NCBI RefSeq assembly: GCF_900496995.4
Contig: NC_044012.1
Coordinates: 3,906,001-3,970,000 of the forward strand
From: Aquila chrysaetos chrysaetos
Taxonomy: Eukaryota > Chordata > Aves > Accipitriformes > Accipitridae
DNA length: 64,000 nt
Reading direction: 5' to 3'
A program made the position numbers and the translations under genes. Under the pieces are notes generated by a model. The model made no database searches and had not been told where the DNA came from. It saw nothing but the letters and a program-made list of their open reading frames with translations. Of this stretch, positions 11,901 through 25,100 are shown piece after piece; the first letter of the stretch is position 1, and every line of letters begins with the position of its first letter.

Positions 11901-14900
11901 CTTCAGAAAGCACGTTCCTACACACCAGCCAGGGAGCTGGCATTTCGAAACACAATCTCCAATGGAGGAAAAAAAAGAAAAAAAAAAAAAAGGAGGCACC
12001 CACAAACAGAAAAACGTTGAAACCCAGTTTTTAGAGGCCTAATATTAAAAGATTTCAAAAAAATGACTCTCTGCCTAGTTTTAGCATCAAGTCTCTGCTC
12101 ATCGCCGTGAGCAGAGTTTAGAAAAACAAACCAATAAAACCAACTCGCATGCTTTCTTTCCACTGCTCTGCGCTGTGTCGCGACTGCTCAAAAACGCTCT
12201 TCAGAAAGAGGAGGACAGGGCAGGGGGAAGAAGGCCTATTTTTGCCAACTATATCGCGTGACCGTATATAATAAAAGCCTTTTGATGCTCATCTATAGAT
12301 CCCAAAACACTTTGCAAAGGCAGGTAAGGGCTACCATCATTTCACAGCCAGAGCCCCGAAGGCACAGAGCAGTTAAGTGACCTGCCCAAGTCCATACGAA
12401 TAAATCGATGTCAGAGAGTGGAAGGGCTCCCCAACCTGGTGTCATAGCTGTTGGTGCTACTTCTTCCTCCATCCGCATTTACCCCATCCCCACATCGCAA
12501 CGACGACGGAGATTTTGACTAAATCGCAGAGTACGACCCCGGCTCTGCGATATGGATGTTGTGATATACAGGGTCATCAAGGAAAGGAGCATACTCATAC
12601 TCACATCTGCATAAACATTTGTGCCGAACACCGGCGCCCAGTACGATGGCTCGTCTTTACAGTGGGCTGGACAATAAATCCTAGAAAACAATTTATTCAT
12701 ATTTATTCTCTATATCAAGGCTCAACAGGAAAGCAAGCTGCATTCTTGGGACATTTCAAGTGCCTGCATCTGGTCTGCAGGTGGCAACAGTGAATTTAAT
12801 TATTTGTTCCCCTCAGATGACATTTGGTAGTTACTGCAGAACTGCAAATAGAAGCGTTTAGACCAGTAGAAGAGGGATTGGTCTTTTATGACATTTTCAA
12901 AGGGGAGTACTTACGTTTTTGCACAGTGCTGTGCACGTCATTATTTGCACGTGCTTGTGCCCCCCCCCCGCCACGACTTACACCTGCACAAAGCAGCCTT
13001 CTAGAACAAACTTCGTCCACGTTTTAAGGTGGAAAGGAAAACCACGTCCAAAAACCAGCAAGTGCAGGAGAATAAAGACAGAGCGCGAAGCCGCACGCTC
13101 TTACATAGGGGTGTGCTGAAACGGGATCACGTAGCCCGACTTATACGTTACTGAAGCAGTCAGAAATCTTTTCTACGCGATGCCAAGCAAAGCACGGTGG
13201 CAGGAGGAAACACGCCATTCCCAGCCCTCTCCTCCAGTTCATCTGGTCAAATCAGCTCCGTTCCCGCTAGCCCGCAGATTTGGGGACCTCAGCATCCTCC
13301 CCGCCCAGAGCAGAGCGGGTTTAAGCTGAACTTAAGCAGGCTCGGGCTCGCGGCACGCAGTTACCTTGGGCAATGGGTCGCCGGTTTTTTGAACTGGCAC
13401 AGCTCAGCTACTGTAGTATAGCAATCCAGCGTCTGTGCTGCGGAGAGAAATAGGGAAAGGCAAATTACTAGAGCTAATAGCTCAGGCAGCTGCAGAAAAC
13501 ACACGACGCATCTGGAGGTCCGCTTTACCAGCGGCATGCACCCCGGAGAGGGCTGAGCAGCTCTCCAGCAGAAATTCTGCTACCATCCTACGACGTGGCC
13601 TTAAAAAGGTCACAGCTTTCAAAAGAGAAAAGCAGCCGATCCACAAGACGGTGCAGTTTTCCTACAGTTCCGGACGTGGAGCGCAAATAACCTGGCACCT
13701 GTAGTTTTCCCTGAAAGTGGCTCAAGTGGATCTAACCAAAATGCTGATTATATGGAGGAGGAGGAGGAGGAATTATTCAAAGACATTCACAGAGTGGGAA
13801 TTGTTTAAAAAGTAGGACTCCACATTATTTATTTATATGCTCATCGTAAATATGACGACTCACTGTTATAAACTAATTTCGTATGTATTATGTGTTTCAT
13901 TATACTATTGCACTATTATATTAGGTACTATATTTTTTTTTTATCCAGTGTTCACTCTAGACTGAGGCTTTCATACAAGGATGGCTCATCTTCCATCACT
14001 TTATTATCAGCAGCTTGTGACACTGCAGCTAACGTTTGGACCCGGCCGTGATCCACCACCAGATGCTGCTGGAAATGGCCCATCATCACCTTTTTCTGTA
14101 CCTTCCTCTTAGATCCGCACAGAAAAATGAGGTGGTTGATGGTGCAGTTGCCCATAGCGGGTGATGGATCACCACTCTAGGGTTTAGTTGTGGTACTGAG
14201 CCATTTTGCGTGACCACTTAAAATGAAAAAGAGCGCTGTAAGGAATGACGTTTTCAAGTATCCCATAAAACTCTAGCAACAATGGTTTCTTCTCAACTTT
14301 TAAAACTTACTTGTGACTTTGGAAACCATGAATGCATTTGAAGGCTTACTCTTCCTGCAAAACAAGCAAACGAAAACATTTATTAAAAAAATAAGCAGAC
14401 TAGAATTACTTGAATCACTGTGCCTACATACGAGTAGCAAAGACGACTGAACGTCTGCATATACTTAAAGCAAATGCAAAAACTTTTTCATGAAGGTAGT
14501 ACCTAAAAGACTCCACGCCGTTCCTGGTAGACTTCACAAAAGCCGGGGTCCTCCCCTTCCTCGTGATATCAACCAGTCCTCCTTTATTGTCCAGGATGCC
14601 GTAATGAATTGCAGCACGACATATGCTTGATGACTGACAAGAGTACAAATACAAATAGTATGTGAAATAAATCTCATTCACAGAGCAACGCTGACCAACC
14701 GCTGTGCAAAAAATGAAGAAGAAATGAAACCACCACCAAAGTGCCAAATGGAAAATAAGCTGAGTACACTCCTTTGGAATCTGGTTGTTAAATCTTACTC
14801 TCCCAACACAGCCTTATTCTTCTATTATTATTTTTATTATTTTAAGCACTGCCTGGTTGAATGGCAAGCTTTTTTTAAATAACAAAACCGTACATTTAGA

Positions 14901-16141
14901 TACAATTTAGAAGAAAAGCAGCATTGGAAATTAACAACCAGTATGAAATATTTCCAGTTCTCAACAAAATATTCAAACCCAAAATATTTCTGCTGAAACC
15001 ACTTGGAGGAGGCGGCTGTCTGCAATCACAGAAGTTGCAGGGCAAATATGTATCATGGGCGATGCAGTCATGCACCAACAGTCAGAATGGGGAAAGCAAA
15101 AACATGCTTTAACACAAAACCCCTTTTATCTTCAAGCTTTCTTCACCCCAAAAGTAGTTTTGATGGGAAAACAGTGCCGTGCTTTATAAATAAATTATCC
15201 TCCTAATTCAAGATCCAGCAAATCAGCCCAAAATATTATTTAGTTACAACGTTTAACAGTGTTTTTCGTATAAAGTTTCTGTTCAGCATGACAGCTGCCC
15301 ACACTAAAGAAGAGATCTTTGTAAGAGCTGTCTGTTGATCCCCATCCCTCACTTTCCATGGGTTTCATTGCATATTAAGGGCATTCATGATAAAATCATG
15401 TCTGGAATCCCTTTGCCTTTCCAGACTGCTGGTTTTTTTCATCACTAAGGTGAGGAAAATACAGATAATCTTTCTTAGCACCCTTTTACAGCACCACAAC
15501 TGGAGAATACAAAAAGCCAAATTACACTAGAATTGTTGGCATTTCCCATTTCTGTTATTACCGCTAACTCCCCACAAATTACATCTATGAGCTATTAAAA
15601 GGTACTTACACTCTCATAATAAAATGTTCCAAAGATCTTTCCCTTACTGTACAAGCAGCCAGCTGGGCACAAATACCTAGTAAAGATATATATCTTTGAG
15701 GGTGGCGAAAAAACAATTCAAGAAAAACAGACTTTGACTCTATTTCATTTAATAGTCATTCCATTCATTTCACGTAACTCTTCCATTTAAAAACAAGATT
15801 GCAAAATAGCTACTTTTTAAAACAGTTTCTCCACCCTCCTTAAAAGCCCAACCAATATTTAGATTCTGTGGATTTGGTTTTTCTCCAAGTGATAAACTGT
15901 CCCGTTCTTTGCAGAAACCTTAACCAGAAGTTCTTGACTGGCTGGGAGGGAACAAGCCATGAATTATTGGTCTGGCTTGGACAGTGGTGGAATGCATGAA
16001 AAAGGCTCAAAAATTACTCTGCCAAAATTTATTAAATTACTTTGGACACCCGAAACTGTGGGTCATCATGGCTGAGTAAAATAAACTGAGTCACCTTATT
16101 GCTAGGCTTGGCTGAAGGCTTTGTATTAAGAGAAATTAAGG

Positions 16142-16182
<41 letters not shown>

Positions 16183-19100
16183 AGACCTACCTAGATAGTC
16201 ACAAAAAATACATAGTATAGCCTATGTTTGCGAGAACTGGACAATTTTTAGGCCACTTTTTCCCGCAGTGCTCCAAGAGGTATCAATAAAACACTACCTG
16301 TTGCATGTTGAGCCTCTGCATTTGTCTCTCATCTTGGTTTCACAGGTAATGACTTGTGCTGAGGAGAAAAAAAATAAAATAAATTAATATTTTAAAAAGG
16401 AAAGAGATTGCCACAGCCTGCTCTTGAGCTACGGAGATGAGCAACCGCCATGCATCTTTCCTGGAGGTCTTTGGTGCAGGAAGATAAAAGCTTATCACAG
16501 ACCAACCCAGCCTGGAGCGGTTTGTGCCTCTTTAGCCCTTCACCTGAGACAGGTGTCTTTGGAAATATTAGCAAGGAAGAAACATCTGACAGCTGAAGGC
16601 TTTGATTTACAGCCTCAGGTCTGCAGCCAGAGCTCTCATTCTCCATTTAATTACAGACTCTCAAGATGCTGGTAGATAAACTTGAAAAGGATGCATTGGC
16701 TTGCCTCACCTTGTTTTTACAATAAGTCTCTTTTAATTAACAGCAATTAGAGAACAACTGAGGAAGTACTACCAGCTCCACAAATAACTTCAGAAATCTT
16801 CCCAAGGAAAAAAATAAAAAGGAAACAAACTGAAAAACTCAGAAAAGCTGCAAAGGGGATAACTGCTGAGCGTGGAGTATTTTAAACGGGAAATAAAACC
16901 AATATTTCCTAAATTGATTACTGATCAGGGGACCTTCGGTCTTCATCGATACTCCCTTAAGATGGCTTAAAAGACCAAATAACTACCGCAGATTGACGTG
17001 CAGAAGGCACGAGTGGCTTTTGAAAGGTTTGCTCCCTGCTTCTGGCAGGCTTCTGCTATAATTAACAGCGAATTTTCGCACAGGTTACCTCCCCCTCCAC
17101 TCAAACATCCTCCCAGTTATTTTTTCCCCGAGCCTTCTCACCGCTTTCCACACCTTTTCCCATAAAGGTACTTGAAAACTTATAGGAGCTGAAAAAGAAA
17201 GAGGCCATCTTACTCATGTAGGAGTCTGGGATGATTTTCTTGGGTTTGCTGGGTTTGCTTTCCGGAGGATGGAACCGCACCGGCTTTTGCTCCGCCACCT
17301 GCGAAATCTCCACTTCGTTAGTCTCATCCGTCTCAGTGATGACGGGATCTTCGTAACGGTAATCTTGTTAGAAGAGGGGATTAAAAATAATTACAACGTG
17401 TTCGCATTGATGGGGAAGTCAGACAGGTTCAAGAATTTGAGGGAGGCGATTTGGTTTGACTAGGATCTGGTTTTAAATAGTTGGAAACTCCAAAATGCCA
17501 GTGAAAGGCAGCGCGGGACTATCGCCAGGGGAGGTGCGGCACCGGGAGGGGAGATCTGCTCCTCTCCCGCTTCTCTGCGCATGAAGTGGCATTCAGAGCA
17601 TCTTACAATAAAGGTTTGAAACGAACCCCGCTAATCACCGATATAAAGTGCTGATATTTCGTCTTCTGCTTCCCATACAGCTCTTTCTCTCTGCAGGAAA
17701 ACACAAATTTGCTAAAGGGCTCGTGCAAAGAGGGCCCTTGTATTTAGGAAGGTGGCCGAAACCTCTTCTCCTCCCACCTAGGTTTGCTTTTCCAAACCAC
17801 CCCACCAGCACGGCTTCAGCCGATCCTCCGGTAAAGCACGGGTTCTGTCCCGGCTTCAGCGGGTTTATCCCTCGCTTTACCTCCGCCGGAGAAACAAGCT
17901 GCCTGCTGTTGCAGCCGGGCAAAGGGATTTGGGAAACTGTGCCAGCAAAATTTATTCCGCTTTGGCCGGTCCTACCCGAAACCGCCGTGCTGCTTTCGTC
18001 CTCAGTAACGAGGAGAGGAACGATGCAAACGAAGGGATGATGGATGGTGGCTCCGAGAAGGCTTTCTGCCTCTCGCTGTACCACCGGGACGTCCCCTCTC
18101 CTCTCCCCGCTGCAGCCCACCTGCAAACTGGGGTTCTCCCCCCGAACCCCACAGGCTAAAAACGCTAAACCCAACGTTGCAGCAAAATAAACGTCTGCTT
18201 TGGGCAAGTCTCCAGGGAACCTGCCTGTTTCCGAGAGCCCAGTTCTCTGCGAAGCAAAACACGTGGGAGAAGAAAAAGGCCCTCAATGCGCCATCCCAGA
18301 AAATCCTGCGTGCTAGCGGGGTAGCGCTGCTTCACCGGAGGTTTCAGCGTTAATATTTTTCACTCTATTGACCTCTATTCCGAGAAAACTCCACAGGTCA
18401 GGAAAAACCGTCCACGATCCCCTCCTCTTCTCCAAGAGGCACGAATCGCTGTATTCATTTCGCAGCCGTGAAAACCAAGGTGGGGAGAGAGGGAAACGCT
18501 CCGTCCCCGGCCCCCGAAGGAGCGGGGCAGGCGGCCAAGCTCTGCCCACCCACGTCGCCTCTGGTAAGCGCTGGAGAACATTCCCTTCCCAAACAAACCC
18601 CGCGAGGACGGGATCGCTCCTGCCTGCAGCCTGCCAACAACTCAAAATCCCACCGGAGCTCCCGAGCCAAACCCATGTAAGCTCAGAGCAGTTTCCCCCC
18701 TCCCCGATCCAAGCGCTCGCTCTCATTTTCACCGGGGAAAACGCGCCGAAACCGAGCTCCAGATTTTAAGCAGTTCAGGGCTTTTCCGTTTCAGCAGCGG
18801 CCGCCGATTTACCACGTGTCGTGATGTCGAAATAGCAAGGATGGCTAATTAAAAGGCACGTAAAGCTGCGGCTGCTTCTAATTAAAAGTTTCCAGGCGTA
18901 AGTTTGCGCCAGCCTTTTCCCTCCACCACGTACCTTTGTAGCAGAGGTTGTTCTGGCAGCCTCCTCCGTAGCTCGGCGGGCATTCGGAGCAGGGGCGGCC
19001 GGTCTTATACGGGGCTTCTCCGATCCAGTTACCCCTGCAAGCACAGGAGCAATTTACACCCATCAAACGCCCAAATACCCATCCAAGCCCCCGAGACCGC

Positions 19101-22100
19101 CTGGCCCTAAGGGAGTGGGGAAAACGGGGGTTTTTGCTGCGCTCATCCTCGGACGAGGGGCCGTAAATGGGGAAAAGACGGCCTGTCCCCAACTCTTTCC
19201 ATCCTTGTGCTGCCTGTGGTTCTCCAGCGATCGCTCGGCCGCTGCCTGCCTGCTGCCTCCATCTGCCTGACACTCGCCTTCACCTCTCTCGGTCATCAGA
19301 GCCACAAGTCTCCCACTATTTTCCGCAAACCCCCCAGGCAGCTGTATGGGACATGCTGGAGCACAGCTCTTACCATTTAAAAGCTGCTCCGTTTTCCGTA
19401 TGGAACCATTTCCAAACGGAAAAACACCAGAAATACACGGACCCTCACGCCAGATCATCTGGGAAGCAGAACGGCGCTTCGCGCTCTCTCCTCGCTCAAG
19501 GTGGCCGTCCTCAAGTCCCCAGTTTTGCCTCCGAAGCTGCAAAAACGTCGTCCTGGCCCAGAGCAACTAAGCAAAGACTAAACAACCAGCCTAGGCAAAC
19601 CTCGTAAGAAAAACGTTCCTCCTCATTTCACCTCCAAGATGACATTTTTAGGGTTTTACTTAAATAAATGCCGTGCAATATCGCTTTTGCGTTAAACTTC
19701 TGTATAAATACTGCAATCTCATGTAAACAGAAGTAGATCAATGGATTACTGCGTTCTCCACAAGAAACTACCCAGAAACAAAAGCCCTTTTTGGCACTCC
19801 ATACTGCAAACTTTAGGGGCTTGAAGGAGCCGGAGTTCAGCCCGTGGCTACGAACCCTTGGGTTATTGCTCTTTCAGCTGTCTCCACCTATAAGGCTAGA
19901 TGAGGACAATGCGCACTGATGCCAGAGAGAAAAGATTAACCAGAAACTGCAGAAATAGAGTATTTTTCCATCCAGCAGCCCTGAATGGATGACGTGCACA
20001 TAGCCCAGCCTGCTGTGGGAGCTCCATGGGCGATGGTGTGATCCCTTACGAGGAGCAGGTTATTAAATCCCACCGAAGCACAGCGTGCTCGGTATCTAAC
20101 GTGGGGAGAGGGGCTTCGACAACCCACCCATAGAGCTCTGCCTGGATCGTGCCATGAGCTGCCAGCTCTATGCCCGCACACCTTTTTTTCTCCGCATTAT
20201 TCTGCCCTATGATCTTCAGAAGTCAGACGCTCCCCAAGCCACTCCATTTGTATATAGTGATTTCCCTATTCCATTTTGGTTTTAAGTTTTAAATTGCCAA
20301 GGACTTGGAGTGGGAATGTTTCTCCTATTAGTCATTAAAGCAGAAAATATTAATTGCCATTGCCAGGGAGGAAACTCCTCCTGGGTGTAGTAGTCGAGAA
20401 AGGTGATTTTCATTTTGAAAATTAATCAAACCACCGAGCCAGCTAAATCTTGACTGATGCAGTTATTTCACTTTTTTTTTTTTTTTTAAGCCACGGGGAC
20501 CTCACCGGCTCCGAGATTTATCTCTTTGCGGCTCCTTGCAGCGGGGCCCCAGCTCGCTTCGCCCCCACCAGCGACTGCCGCGGGGCTGGCTTTGCACTTT
20601 ACGTTTAAACCAGCAGATTTCCGAGGGGAACGGGACCGAAAACGCCTTACGATACGGCAGCCTACCTGGCCGGCTACGACGGCTGCTGCTGGAGCCGCGC
20701 TGAGCGGCGTTAATCACCGCCCCATCTCTCCTCCCGCCCTCCGAGCAGCAGAGCGAGCGAGCGAGCCCCGCTCGGCAGCTCACGCCAGCTCCGTCCTGGC
20801 CATCTCCTGCTCCTCCTTCCCATGGCAGGAACATCAAAGCTCCGGCCTGGCCCCGGCCCCTCATTCAGTTTTCCAGGCAACGCTCAGAAGTCTCGAACCG
20901 GCTGCCGTCGAAAGAGAAAATTTAAAGCCACAACCACCGGTCTAGACTGCCTGAAATCTTTTCCCCAGATCCTGGGCTAGTTAAGCAAGCTGCCAGTTTT
21001 AGGAAAGCTGGAGAGAGCCCAGCTCATCTGCCTTACTTCGGCGAGTAGTTGCAGACCAGGTAGACGGCGTTCTCCCAGATTTCGCCCCAGACGTTCATCT
21101 GCTCGCAGACGTTCACGGCACAGCCGATCTTGTTCGTCGTGGCCCAGACTATCTGCAAGCGCAACGCAGTTATTAAAAACGAGCAGACGAGCCCTCTGCG
21201 GGCACGCGTTGCGGTGTGGGACGAAGAGGGTAGAGGTACAAAAGCCCTCCGTCTCCTTTACCTGGGTGTAATGCGTGCACATCGAGCCAGTGCATTTCTC
21301 GGGGCACCACGGGTTGCACTCGTGGGGATACGGGTATGTGTAATCTTTAACTTCGTCATACCAAGACTGGACGTGGAAAGCCGGAGACCGATACCTGAAG
21401 GAACAAAGACAGTTTAAATCACAGAGTTCTGGTAGAAGTTTTCAAACAATACCCGTAGCCTCCTGCCGTGTTGGAAGCTCAGGTTTTTTCACTACAAGTT
21501 TTGCTGATTTTTAAATAAAAGTTTCTTAAGGCAAGTTCCGTTCATTGAGAAGGTGTTGCTTAAAGAACCCAGTAACACGGTCTAACGAACAGAAAAAAAA
21601 AAAATCTCATTGAAAGTGTTAAAGATGATTTTTTTCCCCCAAGATTCACAGCCCGGTCTCACTTTCTGTATTATTTATAGGTTTGACATGCCCTTCAAGT
21701 GCCGCTGACCTGAAATGTCCTCCTGACTTTTCCACACAACTACAAAAAACTTCTAGTTTGGCGGAAAGTTGTATTTTGAAAGTAAACAGAAGTTAAGGTT
21801 TGCCAAACATCTTAAACCGAAAGCCATCGTGTACCTATTTCACCACCAGGCAATTTGCTAAATCTGGAAGGACGCTAGCAGTTAATACTGTAAGACCTTT
21901 GAAAGCGAGTGGGCTTTTTCACACTCACATCACACCCAGAGTTAGCGCAGAATAGCTGGTGCACTACACACGTACACATTTTTTTTTTTTGCAGCAATTT
22001 CCCTCTGCACCAAGCCCCCACGTACGCCGCGTGTACTTTGTGCAAACTATGCACCAGATATTGCAGTCTGTGGCATTGCTGATGCTACTTGTGCCATTTG

Positions 22101-25100
22101 GGAGAACACAAACGGTGTTAAAACTACCTATAGAAACTCATAGGCATTTTGCTTGCTACGTACACAGTGAGCAAACGGAGCAACCTGCAAATTTTGTATC
22201 AGAGCAGCACTTCAAACCCACTGCTTTTTATTGCTTTCAACAGCTCACATGAAGCAAGCGGCCAGAAATATAAATGATATCATTACCAACTGGAGTTTGG
22301 TCTTTCAGCCAACTCTTCATTAAAAATCATTCATTAGAAGTATTTTAAAAACATTAATGTCATGATGTCATTAAGTGAATACTTTCCGAATCCTATTTTA
22401 CAGGAGAGGAAATTGAGGCAATCAAGTTATGGCCCGTTCCTGAAAAAACTGAGATAAATCTGATTTCTTTTTCCTCTCGGTGACTGCAAAGGGAGCAAGA
22501 TTGGATCTACCTCCATCAGTAACCCATGGCCATCTTGAACGCTTGTAGGAGAGCCAAGAACAGCACGATCTTTTGACTTTGTTTCCAATGGATTAACCAC
22601 TCTACTTTCCAATCATTATTTAATTCTGCCAATAAAAATGGGCCCGAATTTTATATCGGGCTAATTTCACACTAGCAAATTTCCATTGCTTTCAACCAAG
22701 CTCCACCCGATTTACACAAACGTAACTGCACTTCCACCCATTAGGGCTCCTGAGCACATACAAAATGTTTGCTGTACAAAGCAGGTTTAACCTATAACAG
22801 GCTTAATGATAGGGGCTTAACAATAAACAAATTTCACCATGAGATGGAGAGGCAAATCCAGTTGGAAGCCTTTCCTAACTGGGACAACAACTCTAGGTTA
22901 AAAACTTCCCCAGGAAGTTGAAAAAAAAAAAAAAAAAATCTGCGTTTCCAGTAAAGTGAAATGAGGATCTGGATAAATATTTATGGGAAATACAGCAAGA
23001 GATAATTAAGTTCTGAACTAGCAGCTGAGTCCAGACATTGTTCCTGAGAAACTTCAGCTTTCAGCCGGTTCTCAGCACAGTGCCAGAAACCCCCCTGAAA
23101 CAGCAGATTTAGGAGCAGGGCTTAGGACTTCTGTAGCTGTTCTCTTTAAGGACTAAGAGTGATCTTAAGCACGTTACAGCTGCGTTACCCAGAGATACAG
23201 ATAAATGGAGTAACCCACATCAATGCTGGTTTGCTGGGAACAGTCAGCCGAAGGTGGCTGCAGATGTTATCGCTATAACCATTTCACCGAAGCAACAGCA
23301 ATTAGCGATCCTCGGCTTTTCTCCCGTCTCCCCAGTGCTCTACTAAGCATCAACAAGGCACACCTTTCCAACTGGTTCTAAAGGAGGCTCCATAAATTGC
23401 TCTTTGCAATGAGCTTGGAGCACCTCAACTCTTACCTGCCCCAGTGAACCGCCAAGTTCTGTCCAATTGACCTGATGAGGGCACTAGGTCCATGGTCCCA
23501 GATGCACTGCTGAGCCCAAGCGTGGGCTGATCTTTCCAGCTCGTCATCCCAGGTCTTCAGGGTGCGGGGAGAGAAAAGAACAGGTCAATTCATCATCTCA
23601 AGCTTATTAGATCAAGAGACTCAACCAACAGCAGTTAGTGGGGAAGGACTAAAGGACAGCTCACCCCTGGCATCCGGCCTGTCTTTGTGAAGCCAGCACG
23701 TCTCAGTGATGTGCCCTAACCTAAAAGCAAGTTTGTCAGGACGTCCCCCCACCACGGAAATGCAGGGCACTAAAGGGTCTCTTATTTTTCCTGCTTGATG
23801 CCACGCTTCTTAGGAGATCTTTGCATAGGTCAGCAGAAAACACACCTGGGAAGACCTTGAGAACCCCTCTAAGACTACCCACCCTAAAACACAAGATATT
23901 CTTCGCAGATGTTTTTCTAATCTGTTCAGAAAAATCCCCCAAACCATCAAGGATGGAGATCCTAGCACTTCCTCATGACACCCATTTCTGAGATCTGCAA
24001 GAATTCTAACATGCACGAACTCTGATGAAGTTCAGCACTATTTTCCATCCACTGTCTTTACTATCAGGACATTTCCAGGCTTTCCCATGAAGTGGAACTC
24101 CGACAGTGGATGTGCTCCTGCCCTCCACTACTGACACAGCTGGAGATTTTTGGCCCAACCTCTTAATCAAGGGGTGTGGGTCTGAGTCTCCCGGTCCCAT
24201 CTCCCCTCCTCCTTCCAGAATAACTGCCGAGTCCACCAACGGATCCAGTCAAATTTAACAGAGGTGGCAAAATCCCAGAGCTGTTAAGCTAATACCACTC
24301 TCACTGAAAGAGGCATCGGGTTAGAAGTGACAAATCCCATTTATGTTCCCACTGAGGGAAGGACATTGGTGTGACATCAGTCCTCATTGAATATCACCCA
24401 GCTGTAAGCCAAACGAGAGCTCAAACTCGATACAAAGGCAAATCGGAAAGCAAGCTTCACTGGCTCCACTGCCCAGGAGTGTATTTGTTTTAAAGGCCAG
24501 ACTTGCCGGACCCAGTAGACAGTACCCTGAATTCATTGTGTAATTACTGACAGCTGGTCTATTCAGAACAGTCCTTAGAGGATAATTTGTTGGGATTAAA
24601 ATATTACCGCACATTCCTACAAATAAAACCAAAGAGAAGAGAGGTCTTGTAATGTGTCTCCAGCCCATTCACGTACCAGCGCAAGATTATGTCCTCTTTG
24701 GACGTTTACCATCACAACCAGCTGGTCTTTCCAAGTCCTGTCGTCTCCACAAGAAAAGGAACTTCTGATCTCAAACGTATCAAAGGACCTGTCAGAGCCC
24801 ATTTGGAGGACTGGAGGGCCTTTAGGCTCTCAAACACATTCAAAAAGCAACAAGTGCTCATTCCGAGTAAGTATCTGAAGACAGTCTCGGGCAGTTATAA
24901 CTGGGATGGGGAGGGACCGCATGTCCCTGGCTAAGACGACAGGAAAACGCAGTGTCTCCTGGAACTCGGTGTGTCTACACTATCTTTGTAAGGCAAACAT
25001 GAGCTCATCTAACTGAGCTAACAGCCCAGACCTCTGAGAACAGCTTATCATTAAGCATGCTCAGCAACCCAAATTCCAACAACATCCCAGAGCTGCTCTG

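Larger units (their letters stand above)
7929..12604 (-). other. CRISPLD2: CRISPLD2 intron between coding exons 12 and 13 (4.7 kb)
   Basis: No coding exon was recognised. It contains a MIR/CORE-SINE-like fragment (about 12,240-12,470), an (AAAT)n microsatellite at 8,021-8,044, an A-rich tandem at about 8,744-8,777 and T/A runs near 11,368 and 11,970. Confidence 0.8.

Noticed and set aside
17635-18207. 190-codon minus-strand frame and overlapping frames at 17.6-19.6 kb
   Set aside because: Overlapping frames on both strands in GC-rich, stop-poor intron; no family similarity, and true exons pass through in other phases.
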